DNA of 64,000 nucleotides, taken from positions 4,098,205 to 4,162,204 of the forward strand of contig OX422197.1 in assembly GCA_949130485.1 (NCBI GenBank), read 5' to 3'. The DNA is from Agelas oroides (Eukaryota; Porifera; Demospongiae; Agelasida; Agelasidae). Below are positions 36,301-49,800 of the stretch, one piece after another; the stretch's first letter is position 1; each line of letters starts with the position of its first letter. The translations under genes and the position numbers were made by a program. Below the pieces are notes generated by a model. The model saw only the letters and a list, made by a program, of their open reading frames with translations, had not been told where the DNA came from and made no database searches.

Positions 36301-37904
36301 AGCCTGTCTTTGTGCGGGAAAGACCTGATGAAACCGTTTTCACCTCCGATGAGGTGCTGTGAACCATGTGCAGGCCTGTTTAAGTTCCAACAAAGATTGA
36401 GAAAGCAGTTTTCACCACTGTGAAGGTCCTGTGAAGCTCGTTCAAGCCTGTGTATGTGCTGGAATGATCTAATAAAGCCGATTTAACCGCCGAGTAGGTG
36501 CTGTGAAACACTTGGAGGCGTATTGAAGCGTCTGCAAAGAGCGAGAAAGCAGTTTTCACCACTGTGAAGATCCTGTGAAGCTTGTGCAAGCCTGTGTATG
36601 TTCTTGAATGACCTGACAAACCCGGTTTAACTGCGAGAATGTGCTGTGAAGCACATGCAATCCTGTTTACGTGCCAGGAAAGATCGAAAGCACTTTTCCC
36701 CACTGTGGAGACCCTGTGAAGCTCGTGCAAGCCTGTCTTTGTGCGGGAAAGACCTGATAAAGCCGTTTTCACCACCGATGAGAGAAAGCAGTTTTCACCA
36801 CAGGGAAGGTCCTGTGAAACTCATGCAAGCATGTGTATGTGCTGGAATGACCTGACAAACCCGTTTTAACCGCGAGAAGGTGCTGTGAATCACGTGGAAG
36901 CTTGTTGAATTGTCAGGAAAGACCTAAAAAGCAGTTTTCACCACAGTGGAAGTCCTGTGAAGCTCGTGCAAGCCTGTGTATGTGCGGGAAAGGCCTGATA
37001 AAGCCGTTTTAACCGCCGATGAGGTGCTGTGAAGCACGTGCAGGCTTGTTTAAGTGCCAGGAAAGATTTACAAAGCAGTTTTGACCACTGTAAAGGTGCT
37101 GTGAAGCTTGTGCAAACCTGTGAATGTGCTGGAATGTCCTGACAAACACGTTTTAACCGCGAGAAGGTGCTGTGAATCACGTGGAAGCTTGTTGAAGTGT
37201 CAGGAAAGACCTAAAAAGGAGTTTTCACAACAGTGGAAGTCCTGCGAATCTCGTGCAAGCCTGTGTATGTGCGGGAAAGACCTGATAATGCCGTTTTAAC
37301 CGCCGATGAGGTGCTGTGAAGCACGTGCAGGCCAGTTTAAGTGCCAGAAAAGATTGAGAAAGCAGTTTTGACCACTGTAAAGGTCCTGTGAAGCTCGTGC
37401 AAGCCTGTGTATGTTCTGGAATGACCTGACAAACCCGCTTTACTCTGCAAGAAGGTGCTGTGAAGCACATGCAATCCTGTTTACGTGCCAGGACTGTGGA
37501 GGCCCTGTGAAGCTCGTGCAAGCCTGTCTTTGTGCGGGAAAGACCTGATGAAGCAGTTTTCACCTCCGATGAGGTGCTGTGAACCACGTGCAGGCCTGTT
37601 TAAGTACCAACAAAGATTGAGAAAGCAGTTTTCTCCACTGTGTAGGTCCAGTGAAACTCGTGCAAGCCTGTTTATGTGCTGGAATGATCTGATAAAGCCG
37701 ATTTAACCGCCGAGGAGGTGCTGTGAAACACTTGGAGGCTTATTGAAGCGTCAGCAAAGATTGAGAAAGCAGTTTTCACCACTGTGAAGGTCCTGTGAAC
37801 CTTGTGGAAGCCAGTGTATGTGCTGGATTGACCTGATATAGCCGTTTTAACCGCCGATAAGGTGCTATGTAGAACGTGCAGGCCTCTTTAACTACTAACA
37901 AAGA

Positions 37905-39254
37905 TTGAGAAAGCAGTTTTCACCTCTGTGAAGGTCCTGTGAAGCTCGTGCAAGCCTGTGTATGTGCTGGAATGACCTGACAAACCCGTTTGAACCGCGA
38001 GAAGGTGCTGTGAATCACGTGGAAGCTTGTTGAAGTGGCAGGAAAGATCTAAAAAGCAGTTTTCACCACAGTGGAAGTCCTGTGAAGCTCGTGCAAGCCT
38101 GTGCATGTGCTGGAATGATCTGATAAAGCCGATTTCACCGCCGAGGAGGTGCTGTGAAGAACTTGGATGCTTGTTGAAGTGTCAGGGAAGATTGAGAAAG
38201 CAGTTTTCACCATGGTGAAAGTCCTGTGAAGCTTGTGCAAGCCTGTGTATGTGCGGGAAAGACCTGATAAAGCCGTTTTAACCGCCGATGAGGTGCTGTG
38301 AATCACGTTCTGGCGTGTTTAAGTGTCAAGAAAGATTGAGAAAGCAGTTTTCACCACTGTGAAGGTCCTGTGAAGCTCGTGCAAGCCTGTGTATGTTCTG
38401 GAATGACCTGACAAACCCGGTTTAGCTGCGAGAAGGTGCTGTGAAGCACATGCAATCCTGTTTACGTGCCAGGAATGATCGAAAGCACTTTTCCCCACTG
38501 TGGAGACCCTGTGAAGCTCGTGCAAGCCTGTCTTTGTGCCGGAAAGACTTGATGAAGCCGTTTTCACCTCCGATGAGGTGCTGTGAACCACGTGCAGGCC
38601 TGTTTAAGTACCAACAAAGATTGAGAAAGCAGTTTTCACCACTGTGAAGGTCCTGTGAAGCTCGTGCAAGCCTGTGTATGTGCTGGAATGACCTGACAAA
38701 CCCGTTTGAACCGCGAGAAGGTGCTGTGAATCACGTGGAAGCTTGTTGAAGTGGCAGGAAAGATCTAAAAAGCAGTTTTCACCACAGTGGAAGTCCTGTG
38801 AAGCTCGTGCAAGCCTGTGCATGTGCTGGAATGATCTGATAAAGCCGATTTCACCGCCGAGGAGGTTCTGTGAAGAACTTGGATGCTTGTTGAAGTGTCA
38901 GGGAAGATTGAGAAAGCAGTTTTCACCATGGTGAAAGTCCTGTGAAGCTTGTGCAAGCCTGTGTATGTGCGGGAAAGACCTGATAAAGCCGTTTTAACCG
39001 CCGATGAGGTGCTGTGAATCACGTTCTGGCGTGTTTAAGTGTCAAGAAAGATTGAGAAAGCAGTTTTCACCACTGTGAAGGTCCTGTGAAGCTCGTGCAA
39101 GCCTGTGTATGTTCTGGAATGACCTGACAAACCCGGTTTAGCTGCGAGAAGGTGCTGTGAAGCACATGCAATCCTGTTTACGTGCCAGGAATGATCGAAA
39201 GCACTTTTCCCCACTGTGGAGACCCTGTGAAGCTCGTGCAAGCCTGTCTTTGTG
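37905..39254. repeat. Tandem pair with 716-bp offset
   Basis: Segment 37905-38538 matches 38621-39254 almost base for base. Shared private markers include GAAGTGGCAGGAAAGATC, a CACCATGGTG segment, CACGTTCTGGCG, and GTTTAGCTGCG. The copies separate where one reads GTGCCGGAAAGACTTGATG and the other GTGCGGGAAAGACCTGATA. The offset is 4 bp short of five 144-bp dimers. Confidence 0.85.
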
Positions 39255-40689
39255 CGGGAAAGACCTGATAAAGCCGTTTTCACCTCCGATGTGGTGCTGT
39301 GAAGCACGTGTAGGCCTGTTTAAGTACCAACAAAGTTATAGAAAGCAGTTTTCACCACTGTGAAGGTCCTGTGAAGCTCGTGCAAGGCTGTGTATGTGCT
39401 AGAATGACCTGATAAAGCCGAATTCACCGTCGAGGAAGTGCCGAGAAGCACGTGCAGGCCTGTTTAAGTACCAACAAAGATTGGGAAAGCAGTTTTCACC
39501 TCTGTGAAGGTCCTGTGAAGCTCGTGCAAGCCTGTGTATGTTCTGGAATTATCTGATAAAGCCGATTTCACCGCCAATGAGGTGCAGTGAAACACTTGGA
39601 GGCTAGTTGAAGCGTCAGCAAAGATTGAGAAAGCAGTTTTCACCACTGTGAAGGTCCTGTGAAGCTCGTGCAACCCTGTGTCTGTGCTGAAATTACCTGT
39701 CAAATCCGTTTTAACCGCTGAGAAAGTGCTGTGAAGAACGTGGAGGCTTGTTGAAGTGCCAGGAAGGATCTAAAAAGCCGTTTTCAGCACTGTGGATGTC
39801 CTGTGAAGCTCGTGAAAGACTGTGTATGTGCGGGAAAGACCTGATAAAGCCGTTTTAACCGCCGATAAGGTGCTGTGAAGCACGTGAAGGCCTGTTTAAG
39901 TACCAACAACGATTGAGAAAGCAGTTTTCACCACTGTGAAGGTCCTGTGAAGCTGGTGCAAGCCTGTGTATGTGCTGGAATGACCTGACAAAACCCGTTT
40001 TAACCGCGAGAAAGTGCTGTGAATCACGTGGAAGCTTGTTGAAGTGTCAGGAAAGACCTAAAAAGCAGTTTTCACCACAGTGGAAGTCCTGTGAAGCTCG
40101 TGCAAGCCTGTGCATGTGCTGGAATGATATGATAAAGCCGATTTCACCGGCGAGGAGGTGCTGTGAAGCACTTGGAGGCTTGTTGAAGTGTCAGGAAAGA
40201 TTGAGAAAGCAGTTTTCACCACTGTGAAGGTCCTGTGAAGGTTGTGCAAGCCTGTTTATGTGCAGGAAAGACCTGATCAAGCCGTTTTAACCGCCGATGA
40301 GGTGCTGTGAATCACGTGATGACGTGTTTAAGTGCCAAGAAAGATTGAGAAAGCGGTTTTCACCTCTGTGAAGGTCCTGTGAAGCTCGTGCAAGCCTGTG
40401 TCTGTGCTGAAATGACCTGACAAATCCGTTTTAACCACCGAGAACGTGCTGTGAAGAACGTGGAGGCTTGTTGAAGTGCCAGGAAGGATCTAAAAAGCCG
40501 TTTTCAGCACTGTGAATGTCCTGTGAAGCTCGTGCAAGCCTGTGGATGTGCAGGAAAGACCTGATAAAGCCGTTTTCAGCGCCGATGAGGTGCTGTGAAT
40601 CACGTGCTGGCGTGTTTAAGTGCCAAGAAAGGTTGAGAAAGCAGTTTTCACCACTGTGAAGGTCCTGTGTAGCTCGTGCAAGCCTGTGC

Positions 40690-40980
40690 ATGTGCTGGAA
40701 TGATCTAATAAAGACGAATTTGACCGGCGAGGTGGTGCTGTGAAGCACTTGGAGGCTTATTGAAGTGTCAGGAAAGATTGAGAAAGCAGTTTTCACCACT
40801 GTGAAGGTCCTGTGAAGCATGTGTAAGCCTGTGCATGTGCTGGAATGATCTAATAAAGACGAATTTGACCGGCGAGGTGGTGCTGTGAAGCACTTGGAGG
40901 CTTATTGAAGTGTCAGGAAAGATTGAGAAAGAAGTTTTCACCACTGTGAAGGTCCTGTGAAGCATGTGTAAGCCTGTGTA
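40690..40980. repeat. 145-bp frame-shifted dimer, tandemly duplicated
   Basis: Two adjacent units share the rare string AAGACGAATTTGACCGGCG (at 40712 and 40857). It contains one extra base compared with the usual AAGCCGATTTCACCGG, making the unit 145 bp. Both also carry GGAGGCTTATTGAAG, and GAAGCATGTGTAAGCC occurs after each. A single mutated dimer was duplicated locally with its insertion. Confidence 0.8.
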
Positions 40981-43900
40981 TGTGCTGGAATGATCTGATA
41001 AATCCGATTTCACCGTCGAGGAGGTGCTATGAAACACTTGGAGGCTTGTTTAAGCGTCAGCAAAGATTGAGAAAGCAGTTTTCTCCACTGTGGAAGTCCT
41101 GTGAAGCTCGTGCAAGCCTGTGTATGTGCGGGAAGGACCTGATAATGCCGTTTTAACCGCCGATGAGGTCGTGCTGGCGTGTTTAAGTGCCAAGAAAAAT
41201 TGAGAAAGTAGTTTTCACCACTGTGAAAGTCCTGTGAAGCTCGTGCAAGCCTGTGTATGTTCTGGAATGACCTGATAAAGCCGAATTCACCGTTGAGGAA
41301 GTGCCGAGAAGCACGTGCAGGCCTGTTTAAGTACCAACAAAGATTGAGAAAGCAGTTTTCACCTCTGTGAAGGTCCTGTGAAGCTCGTGCAAGCCTGTGT
41401 CTGTGCTGGAATGAGCTGATAAAGCCTTTTTAACCGCCGATAAGTTGCTGTGAAGAACGTGCAGGCCTGTTTAACTACCAACAAAGATTGAGGTGCTGTG
41501 GAGCACGTGTAGGACTGTTTTAGTACCAACAAAGATTGGGAAAGCAGTTTTCACCACTGTGAAGGTCCTGTGAAGCTCGTGCAAGCCTGTGTATGTGCTG
41601 GAATTATCTGATAAAGCTGATTTCACCGCCGAGGAGGTGCTGTGAAACACTTGGAGGCTTGTTGAAGCGTCAGCAAAGATTGAGAAAGCAGTTTTCACCA
41701 CTGTGAAGGTCCTGTGAAGCTTGTGCAAGCCTGTGTATGTAAGGGAAAGACCTGATAAAGCCGTTTTAACCGCCGATGAGGTGCTGTGAATCACGTGCTG
41801 GCGTGTTTAAGTGCCAAGAAAGATTGAGAAAGCAGTTTTCACCACTGTGAAGGTCCTGTGAAGCTTGTGCAAGCCTGTGTATGTAAGGGAAAGACCTGAT
41901 AAAGCCGTTTTAACCGCCGATGAGGTGCTGTGAAGCACGTGTAGGACTGTTTTAGCACCTACAAAGATTGGGAAAGCAGTTTTCACCACTGTGAAGGTCC
42001 TGTGAAACTCGTGCAAGCCTGTGTATGTGCTGGAATTATCTGATAAAGCTGATTTCACCGCCGAGGAGGTGCTGTGAAACACTTGGAGGCTTGTTGAAGC
42101 GTCAGCAAAGATTGAGAAAGCAGTTTTCACCACTGTGAAAGTCCTGTGAAGCTTGTGCAAGCCTGTGTATGTAAGGGAAAGACCTGATAAAGCCGTTTTA
42201 ACCGCCGATGAGGTGCTGTGAATCACGTGCTGGCGTGTTTAAGTGCCAAGAAAGATTGAGAAAGCAGTTTTCACCACTGTGAACGTCCTGTGAAGCTTGT
42301 GCAAGCCTGTGTATGTAAGGGAAAGACCTGATAAAGCCGTTTTAACCGCCGATGAGGTGCTGTGAATCACGTGCTGGCGTGTTTAAGTGCCAAGAAAGAT
42401 TGAGAAAGCAGTTTTCACCACTGTGAAAGTCCTGTGAAGCTCTGTGCAAGCCTGTGTATGTTCTGGAATGACCTGACAAACCCGGTTTAACTACGAGAAG
42501 GTGCTGTGAAGCACATGCAATCCTGTTTACGTGCCAGGAATGATCGAAAGCACTTTTCCCCACTGTGGAAACCCTGTGAAGCTCGTGCAAGCCTGTCTTT
42601 GTGCGGGAAAGACCTGATAAAGCCGAATTCACCGTCTAGGAAGTGCTGAGAAGCACGTGCAGGCCTGTTTAAGTACCAACAAAGATTGGGAAAGCAGTTT
42701 TCACCACTGTGAAGGTCCTGTGAAGCTCGTGCAATCCTGTGTATGTGCTGGAATTATGTGATAAAGCCGATTTCACCGCCGAGGAGGTGCTGTGAAACAC
42801 TTGGAGGCTTGTTGAAGCGTAAGCAAAGATTGAGAAAGCTGTTTTCACCACTGTGAATGTCCTGTGAAGCTTGTGCAAGCCTGTGTATGTGCTGGATTGA
42901 CCTGATAAAGCAGAATTCACCGTCGAGGAAGTGCTGAGAAGCACGTGCAGGCCTGTTTAAGTACCAACAAAGATTGAGAAAGCAATTTTCACCTCTGTGA
43001 AGGTCCTGTGAAGCTCGTGCAAGCCTGTGTCTGTGCTGGAATGAGCTGATAAAGCCGTTTTAACCGCCGATAAGGTGCTGTGAAGAGCGTGCAGGCCTGT
43101 TTAACTACCATCAAAGATTGAGAAAGCAGTTTTCACCTCTGTGAAGGTCCTGTGAATCACGTGGAAGCTTGTTGAAGTGTCAGGAAAGACCTAAAAAGCA
43201 GTTTCCATCACAGTGGAAGTCCTGTGAGGCTCGTGCAATCCTGTGTATGTACTGGAATTATCCGATTTCACCGGCGAGGAGGTGCTGTGAAGCACTTGGA
43301 TGGGTTGTTGAAGTGTCAGGAAAGATTTAGAAAGCAGTTTTCACCACTGTGAAGGTCCTGTGAAGCTTGTGCAAGCCTGTGTTTGTGCGGGAAATACCTG
43401 ATAAAGCCGTTTTAACCTGCTATGAATCACGTGCTGGCGTGTTTAAGTGTCAAGAAAGATCGAGAAAGCAGTTATCACCACTGTGAAGGTCCTGTGAAGC
43501 TCGTGCAAGCCTGTGTATGTTCTTGAATGACCTGACAAACCCGGTTTAACTGTGAGAAGATGCTGTGAAGCACATGCAATCCTGTTTACGTGCCGGGAAT
43601 GATCGAAAACACTTTTCCCCACTGTGGAGACCCTGTGAAGCTCTTGCAAGCCTGTGTATGTGCTGTAATTATCTGATAAAGCCGATTTCACCGCCAAAGA
43701 GGTGCTGTGAAGCACTTGGAGACTTGTTAAAGTGTCAGGAAAGATTGAGAAAGCAGTTTTCACCACTTTGAAGGTCCTGCGAAGCTTGTGCAAGCCTGTG
43801 TATGTGCTGGATGAGCTGATAAAGCCGTTTTAACCGACGATAAGGTGCTGTGAAGCTCGTGTAGGCCTGTTTAACTGCCAACAAAGATTGAGAAAGCAGT

Positions 43901-44808
43901 TTTCACCTCTGAGAAGGTCCTGTGAAGCACGTGCAGGTTTGTGTCTGTGCTGGAATTAGCTGATAAAGCCGTTTTAACCGCCGATAAGCTGCTGTGAAGC
44001 ACATGCAATGCTGTTTATGTGCCAGGACTGTGGCAGCCCTGCGAAGCTCGTGCAAGCCTGTCTTTGTGCGGAAAAGACCTGATAAAGCCGTTTTCACCTC
44101 CGATGATGTGCTGTGAACCACGTGCAGGCCTGTTTAAGTACCAACAAAGATTGAGAAAGCAGTTTTCACCTCTGTGAAGGTCCAGTGAAGCTCGTGCAAC
44201 CCTGTGTCTGTGCTGAAATGACCTGACAAATCCGTTTTAACCACCGAGAAAGTGCTGTGAAGAACGTGGAGGCTTGTTGAAGTGCCAGGAAGGATCTAAA
44301 AAGCCGTTTTAAGCACTGTGGATGTCCTGTGAAGCTCGTGCAAGCCTATGTATGTGCAGGAAAGACCTGATAAAGCCGTTTTCACCTCCGATGAGGTGCA
44401 GTGAAGCACGTGTAGGCCTGTTTAAGTACCAACAAAGATTGAGAAAGCAGTTTTCACCACAGTGAAGGTCCTGTGAAGCTCGTGCAAGCCTGTGTATGTG
44501 CTGGAATGATCTGATAAAGCCGATTTCACCGCCAAGGAGGTGCTGTGAAACACTTGCAGGCTTGTTGAAGCATCAGCAATGATTGAGAAAGCAGTTTTCA
44601 CCACTGTGAAGGTCCTGTGAAGCTTGTGCAAGCCTGTGTATGTGCTAGAATGACCTGATAAAGCCGAATTCACCGTCGAGGAAGTGCTGTGATGAACTTG
44701 GAGGTTTGTTGAAGTGTCAGGAAAGATTGAGAAAGCAGTTTGCACCACTGTGAAGGTCCTGTGAAGCTCGTGCAAACCTGTGTATGTGCAGGAAAGACCT
44801 GATAAAGC

Positions 44809-44906
44809 CACTGTGGTGAAAACTGCTTTCTCAATCTTTGTTAGTACTTGAACAGGCCTACACGTGCTTCACTGCACCTCATCGGAGGTGAAAACGGCTT
44901 TATCAG
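44809..44906 (-). repeat. Inverted 98-bp satellite segment
   Basis: The only stretch noticed in which the array reads in the opposite orientation. Its reverse complement is identical over 98 bp to 45490-45587, including the rare spelling CTGTTCAAGTACTAAC where nearly all other copies have CTGTTTAAGTACCAAC. The breakpoints fall at AAAGC/CACTGTGG on the left and TTTATCAG/AAATGACC on the right; after it the array continues in normal orientation. It is shorter than one dimer and out of register. I infer copying of the downstream template in inverted orientation, not inversion of the local unit. Confidence 0.9.
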
Positions 44907-46810
44907 AAATGACCTGATAAAGCCGTTTTAACCGCCGATGAGGTGCTGTGAAGAACGTGGAGGCTTGTTGAAGTGCCAGAAAGGATCTAAAAAGCCGTTT
45001 TCAGCACTGTGGATGTCCTGTGAAGCTCGTGCAAGCCTATGTATGTGCAGGAAAGACCTGATAAAGCCGTTTTCACCTCCGATGAGGTGCAGTGAAGCAC
45101 GTGTAGGCCTGTTTAAGTACCAACAATGATTGAGAAAGCAGTTTTCACCACAGTGAAGGTCCTGTGAAGCTCTTGCAAGCCTGTGTATGTGCTGGAATGA
45201 TCTGATAAAGCCGATTTCACCGCCAAGGAGGTGCTGTGAAACACTTGGAGGCTTGTTGAAGCATCAGCAATGATTGAGAAAGCAGTTTTCACCACTGTGA
45301 AGGTCCTGTGAAGCTTGTGCAAGCCTGTGTATGTGCGTGTAAGACCTGATAAAGCCGCTTTAACCGCCGATGAGGTGCTGCGAAGCACTTCGAGATTTGT
45401 TGAAATGTCAGGAAAGATTAAGAAAGCAATTTTAACCACTGTGGATGTCCTGTGAAGCTCGTGCAAGCCTATGTATGTGCAGGAAAGACCTGATAAAGCC
45501 GTTTTCACCTCCGATGAGGTGCAGTGAAGCACGTGTAGGCCTGTTCAAGTACTAACAAAGATTGAGAAAGCAGTTTTCACCACAGTGAAGGTCCTGTGAA
45601 GCTCGTACAAGCCTGTGTATGTGCTGGAATGATCTGATAAAGCCGATTTCACCGCCAAGGAGGTGCTGTGAAACACTTGGAGGCTTGTTGAAGCGTCAGC
45701 AATGATTGAGAAAGCAGTTTTCACCACTGTGAAGGTCCTGTGAAGCTTGTGCAAGCCTGTGTATGTGCTAGAATGACCTGATAAAGCCGAATTCACCGTC
45801 AAGGAAGTGCTGAGAAGCACGTGCAGGCCTGTTTAAGTGCTAGGAAAGATCGAGAAAGCAGTTTTCAACACTGTAAAGGTCCTGTGAAGCTTGTGCAAAC
45901 CTGTGTATGTGCTGGAATGTCCTGACAAACCCGTTTTAACCGCGAGAAGGTGCTGTGAATCACGTGGAAGCTTGTTGAAGTGTCAGGAAAGACCTGAAAA
46001 GCAGTTTACACCACAGTGGAAGTCCTGTGAAGCTCGTGCAAGCCTGTGTATGTATAGGAAAGACCTGATAAAGCCGTTTTAACCGCCGATGAGGTGCTGT
46101 GAAGCACTTGCAGGCCTGTTTAAGTGCCAGAAAAGATTGAGAAAGCAGTTTTGACCACTGTAAAGGTCCTGTGAAGCTCGTGCAAGCCTGTGTATGATCT
46201 GGAGTGACCTGACAAACTCGCCTTAACTGCGAGAAGGTGCTGTGAAGCACATGCAATCCTGTTTACGTGCCAGGACTGTGGAGGCCCTGTGAAGCTCGTG
46301 CAAGCCTGTCTTTGTGCGGGAAAGACTTGATGAAGCCGTTTTCACCTCCGATGAGGTGCTGTGAACCACGTGCAGGCCTGTTTAAGTACCAACAAAGATT
46401 GAGAAAGCAGTTTTCACCACTGTGAAGGTCCTGTGAAGCTCGTGCAAGCCTGTGTATGTGCTGGAATGACCTGACAAACCCGTTTTAACCGCGAGAAGGT
46501 GCTGTGAATCACGTGGAAGCTTGTTGAAGTGTCAGGAAAGACCTAAAAAGCAATTTTCACCACAGTGGAAGTCCTGTGAAGCTCGTGCAAGCCATTGTAT
46601 GTGCGGGAAAGACCTGATAAAGCCGTTTTAACCGCCGATGAGGTGCTGTGAAGCACGTGCAGGCCTGTTTAAGTGCCAGGAAAGATTGAGAAAGCAGTTT
46701 TGACCACTATAAGGTCCTGTGAAGCTCGTGCAAGCCTGTGTATGTTCTTGAATCACCTGACAAACCCACTTTAACTGCGAGAAGGTGCTATGAAGCACAT
46801 GCAATCCTGT

Positions 46811-49800
46811 TTATGTGCCAGGACTGTGGAGGCCCTGTGAAGCTCGTGCAAGCCTGTCTTTGTGCCGGAAAGACTTGATGAAGCCGTTTTCACCTCCGAT
46901 GAGGTACTGTGAACCACGTGCAGGCCTGTTTAAGTACCAACAAAGATTGAGAAAGCAGTTTTCACCACTGTGAAGGTCCTGTGAAGCTTGTGCAAGCCTG
47001 TGTATGTGCGGGAAAGACCTGATAAAAGCCGTTTTAACCGCCGATGAGGTGCTGTGAAGAACTTGGAGGTTTGTTGAAGTGTCAGGAAAGATTGAGAAAG
47101 CAGTTTTCACCACTGTGAAGGTCCTGTGAAACTCGTGGAAACCTGTGTATGTGCTAGAATGACCTGATAAAGCCGAATTCACCGTCGAGGAAGTGCTGAG
47201 AAGCACGTGCAGGCCTGTTTAAGTGCTAGGAAAGATCGAGAAAGCAGTTTTAACCACTGTAAAGGTCCTGTGAAGCTTGTGCAAACCTGTGTATGTGCTG
47301 GAATGTCCTTTCAAACCCGTTTTAACCGCGAGAAGGTGCTGTGAATGACGTGGAAACTTGTTGAAGTGTCAGGAAAGACCTAAAAAGCAGTTTACACCAC
47401 AGTGGAAGTCCTGTGAAGCTCGTGCAAGCCTGTGTATGTGCAGGAAAGACCTGATAAAGCCGTTTTAACCGCCGATGAGGTGCTGTGAAGCACGTGCAGG
47501 CCTGTTTAAGTGCCAGGAAAGATTGAGAAAGCAGTTTTGACCACTGTAAAGGTCCTGTGAAGCTCGTGCAAGCCTGTGTATGATCTGGAATGACCTGACA
47601 AACTCGCCTTAACTGCGAGAAGGTGCTGTGAAGCACATGCAATCCTGTTTACGTGCCAGGACTGTGGAGGCCCTGTGAAGCTCGTGCAAGCCTGTCTTTG
47701 TGCCGGAAAGACTTGATGAAGCCGTTTTCACCTCCGATGAGGTGCTGTGAACCACGTGCAGGCCTGTTTAAGTACCAACAAAGATTGAGAAAGCAGTTTT
47801 CACCACTGTGAAGGTCCTGTGAAGCTTGTGCAAGCCTGTGTATGTGCGGGAAAGACCTGATAAAAGCCGTTTTAACCGCCGATGAGGTGCTGTGAAGAAC
47901 TTGGAGGTTTGTTGAAGTGTCAGGAAAGATTGAGAAAGCAGTTTTCACCACTGTGAAGGTCCTGTGAAACTCGTGGAAACCTGTGTATGTGCTAGAATGA
48001 CTTGATAAAGCCGAATTCACCGTCGAGGAAGTGCTGAGAAGCACGTGCAGGCCTGTTTAAGTGCTAGGAAAGATCGAGAAAGCAGTTTTCAACACTGTAA
48101 AGGTCCTGTGAAGCTCGTGCAAGCCTGTGTATGATCTGGAATGACCTGACAAACTCGCCTTAACTGCGAGAAGGTGCTGTGAAGCACATGCAATCCTGTT
48201 TACGTGCCAGGACTGTGGAGGCCCTGTGAAGCTCGTGCAAGCCTGTCTTTGTGCGGGAAAGACTTGATGAAGCCGTTTTCACCTCCGATGAGGTGCTGTG
48301 AACCACGTGCAGGCCTGTTTAAGTACCAACAAAGATTGAGAAAGCGGTTTTCACCACTGTGAAAGTCCTGTGAAGCTCGTGCAAGCCTGTGTATGTGCTA
48401 GAATGACCTGATAAAGCCGAATTCACCGTCGAGGAAGTGCTGAGAAGCACGTGCAGGCTTGTTGAAGCGTCAGCAAAGATTGAGAAAGCACTTTTCACCA
48501 CTGTGAAGGTCCTGTGAAGCTTGTGCAAGCCTGTGTATGTGCTGGATTGATCTGATAAAGCAGAATTCACCGTCTAGGAAGTGCTGAGAAGCGCGTGCAG
48601 GCCTGTTTAAGTACCAACAAAGATTGAGAAAGCAGTTTTCACCTCTGTGAAGGTCCTGTGAAGCTCGTGCAAGCCTGTGTATGTTCTGGAATGACCTGAC
48701 AAACCCGGTATAGCTGCGAGAAGGTGCTGTGAAGCACATGCAATCCTGTTTACGTGCCAGGAATGATCGAAAGCACTTTTCCCCACTGTGGAGACCCTGT
48801 GAAGCTCGTGCAAGCCTGTCTTTGTGCGGTAAAGACCTGATAAAGCCGTTTTAACCGCCGATGAGGTGCTGTGAAGCACTTGCAGGCCTGTTTAAGTGCC
48901 AGAAAAGATTGAGAAAGCAGTTTTGACCACTGTAAAGGTCCTGTGAAGCTCGTGCAAGCCTGTGTATGATCTGGAGTGACCTGACAAACTCGCCTTAACT
49001 GCGAGAAGGTGCTGTGAAGCACATGCAATCCTGTTTACGTGCCAGGACTGTGGAGGCCCTGTGAAGCTCGTGCAAGCCTGTCTTTGTGCGGGAAATACTT
49101 GATGAATCCGTTTTCACCTCCGATGAGGTGCTGTGAACCACGTGCAGGCCTGTTTAAGTACCAACAAAGATTGAGAAAGCAGTTTTCACCACTGTGAAGG
49201 TCCTGTGAAGCTCGTGCAAGCCTGTGTATGTGCTGGAATGACCTGACAAACCCGTTTTAACCGCGAGAAGGTGCTGTGAATCACGTGGAAGCTTGTTGAA
49301 GTGTCAGGAAAGACCTAAAAAGCAATTTTCACCACAGTGGAAGTCCTGTGAAGCTCGTGCAAGCCAGTGTATGTGCGGGAAAGACCTGATAAAGCCGTTT
49401 TAACCGCCGATGAGGTGCTGTGAAGCACGTGCAGGCCTGTTTAAGTGCCAGGAAAGATTGAGAAAGCAGTTTTGACCACTATAAGGTCCTGTGAAGCTCG
49501 TGCAAGCCTGTGTATGTTCTTGAATCACCTGACAAACCCACTTTAACTGCGAGAAGGTGCTATGAAGCACATGCAATCCTGTTTATGTGCCAGGACTGTG
49601 GAGGCCCTGTGAAGCTCGTGCAAGCCTGTCTTTGTGCCGGAAAGACTTGATGAAGCCGTTTTCACCTCCGATGAGGTACTGTGAACCACGTGCAGGCCTG
49701 TTTAAGTACCAACAAAGATTGAGAAAGCAGTTTTCACCACTGTGAAGGTCCTGTGAAGCTTGTGCAAGCCTGTGTATGTGCGGGAAAGACCTGATAAAAG

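Larger units (their letters stand above)
33721..44808. repeat. Satellite array block 4
   Basis: The array resumes after the TTAA element with a diverged B half (ACACGTGTTGGCCTCTTAAG). Recognisable internal duplications are 37905-38538 repeated at 38621-39254 (716 bp) and a 145-bp pair at about 40690-40980. The section 41471-42350 is built from repeated sets carrying the rare strings TATGTAAGGGAAAG and TGCTGGCGTG. Near 36780 a B half is joined abruptly to AGAGAAAGCAG, an internal deletion. No gene was recognised; the longest open runs are minus-strand readings of about 130-139 codons. Confidence 0.94.
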
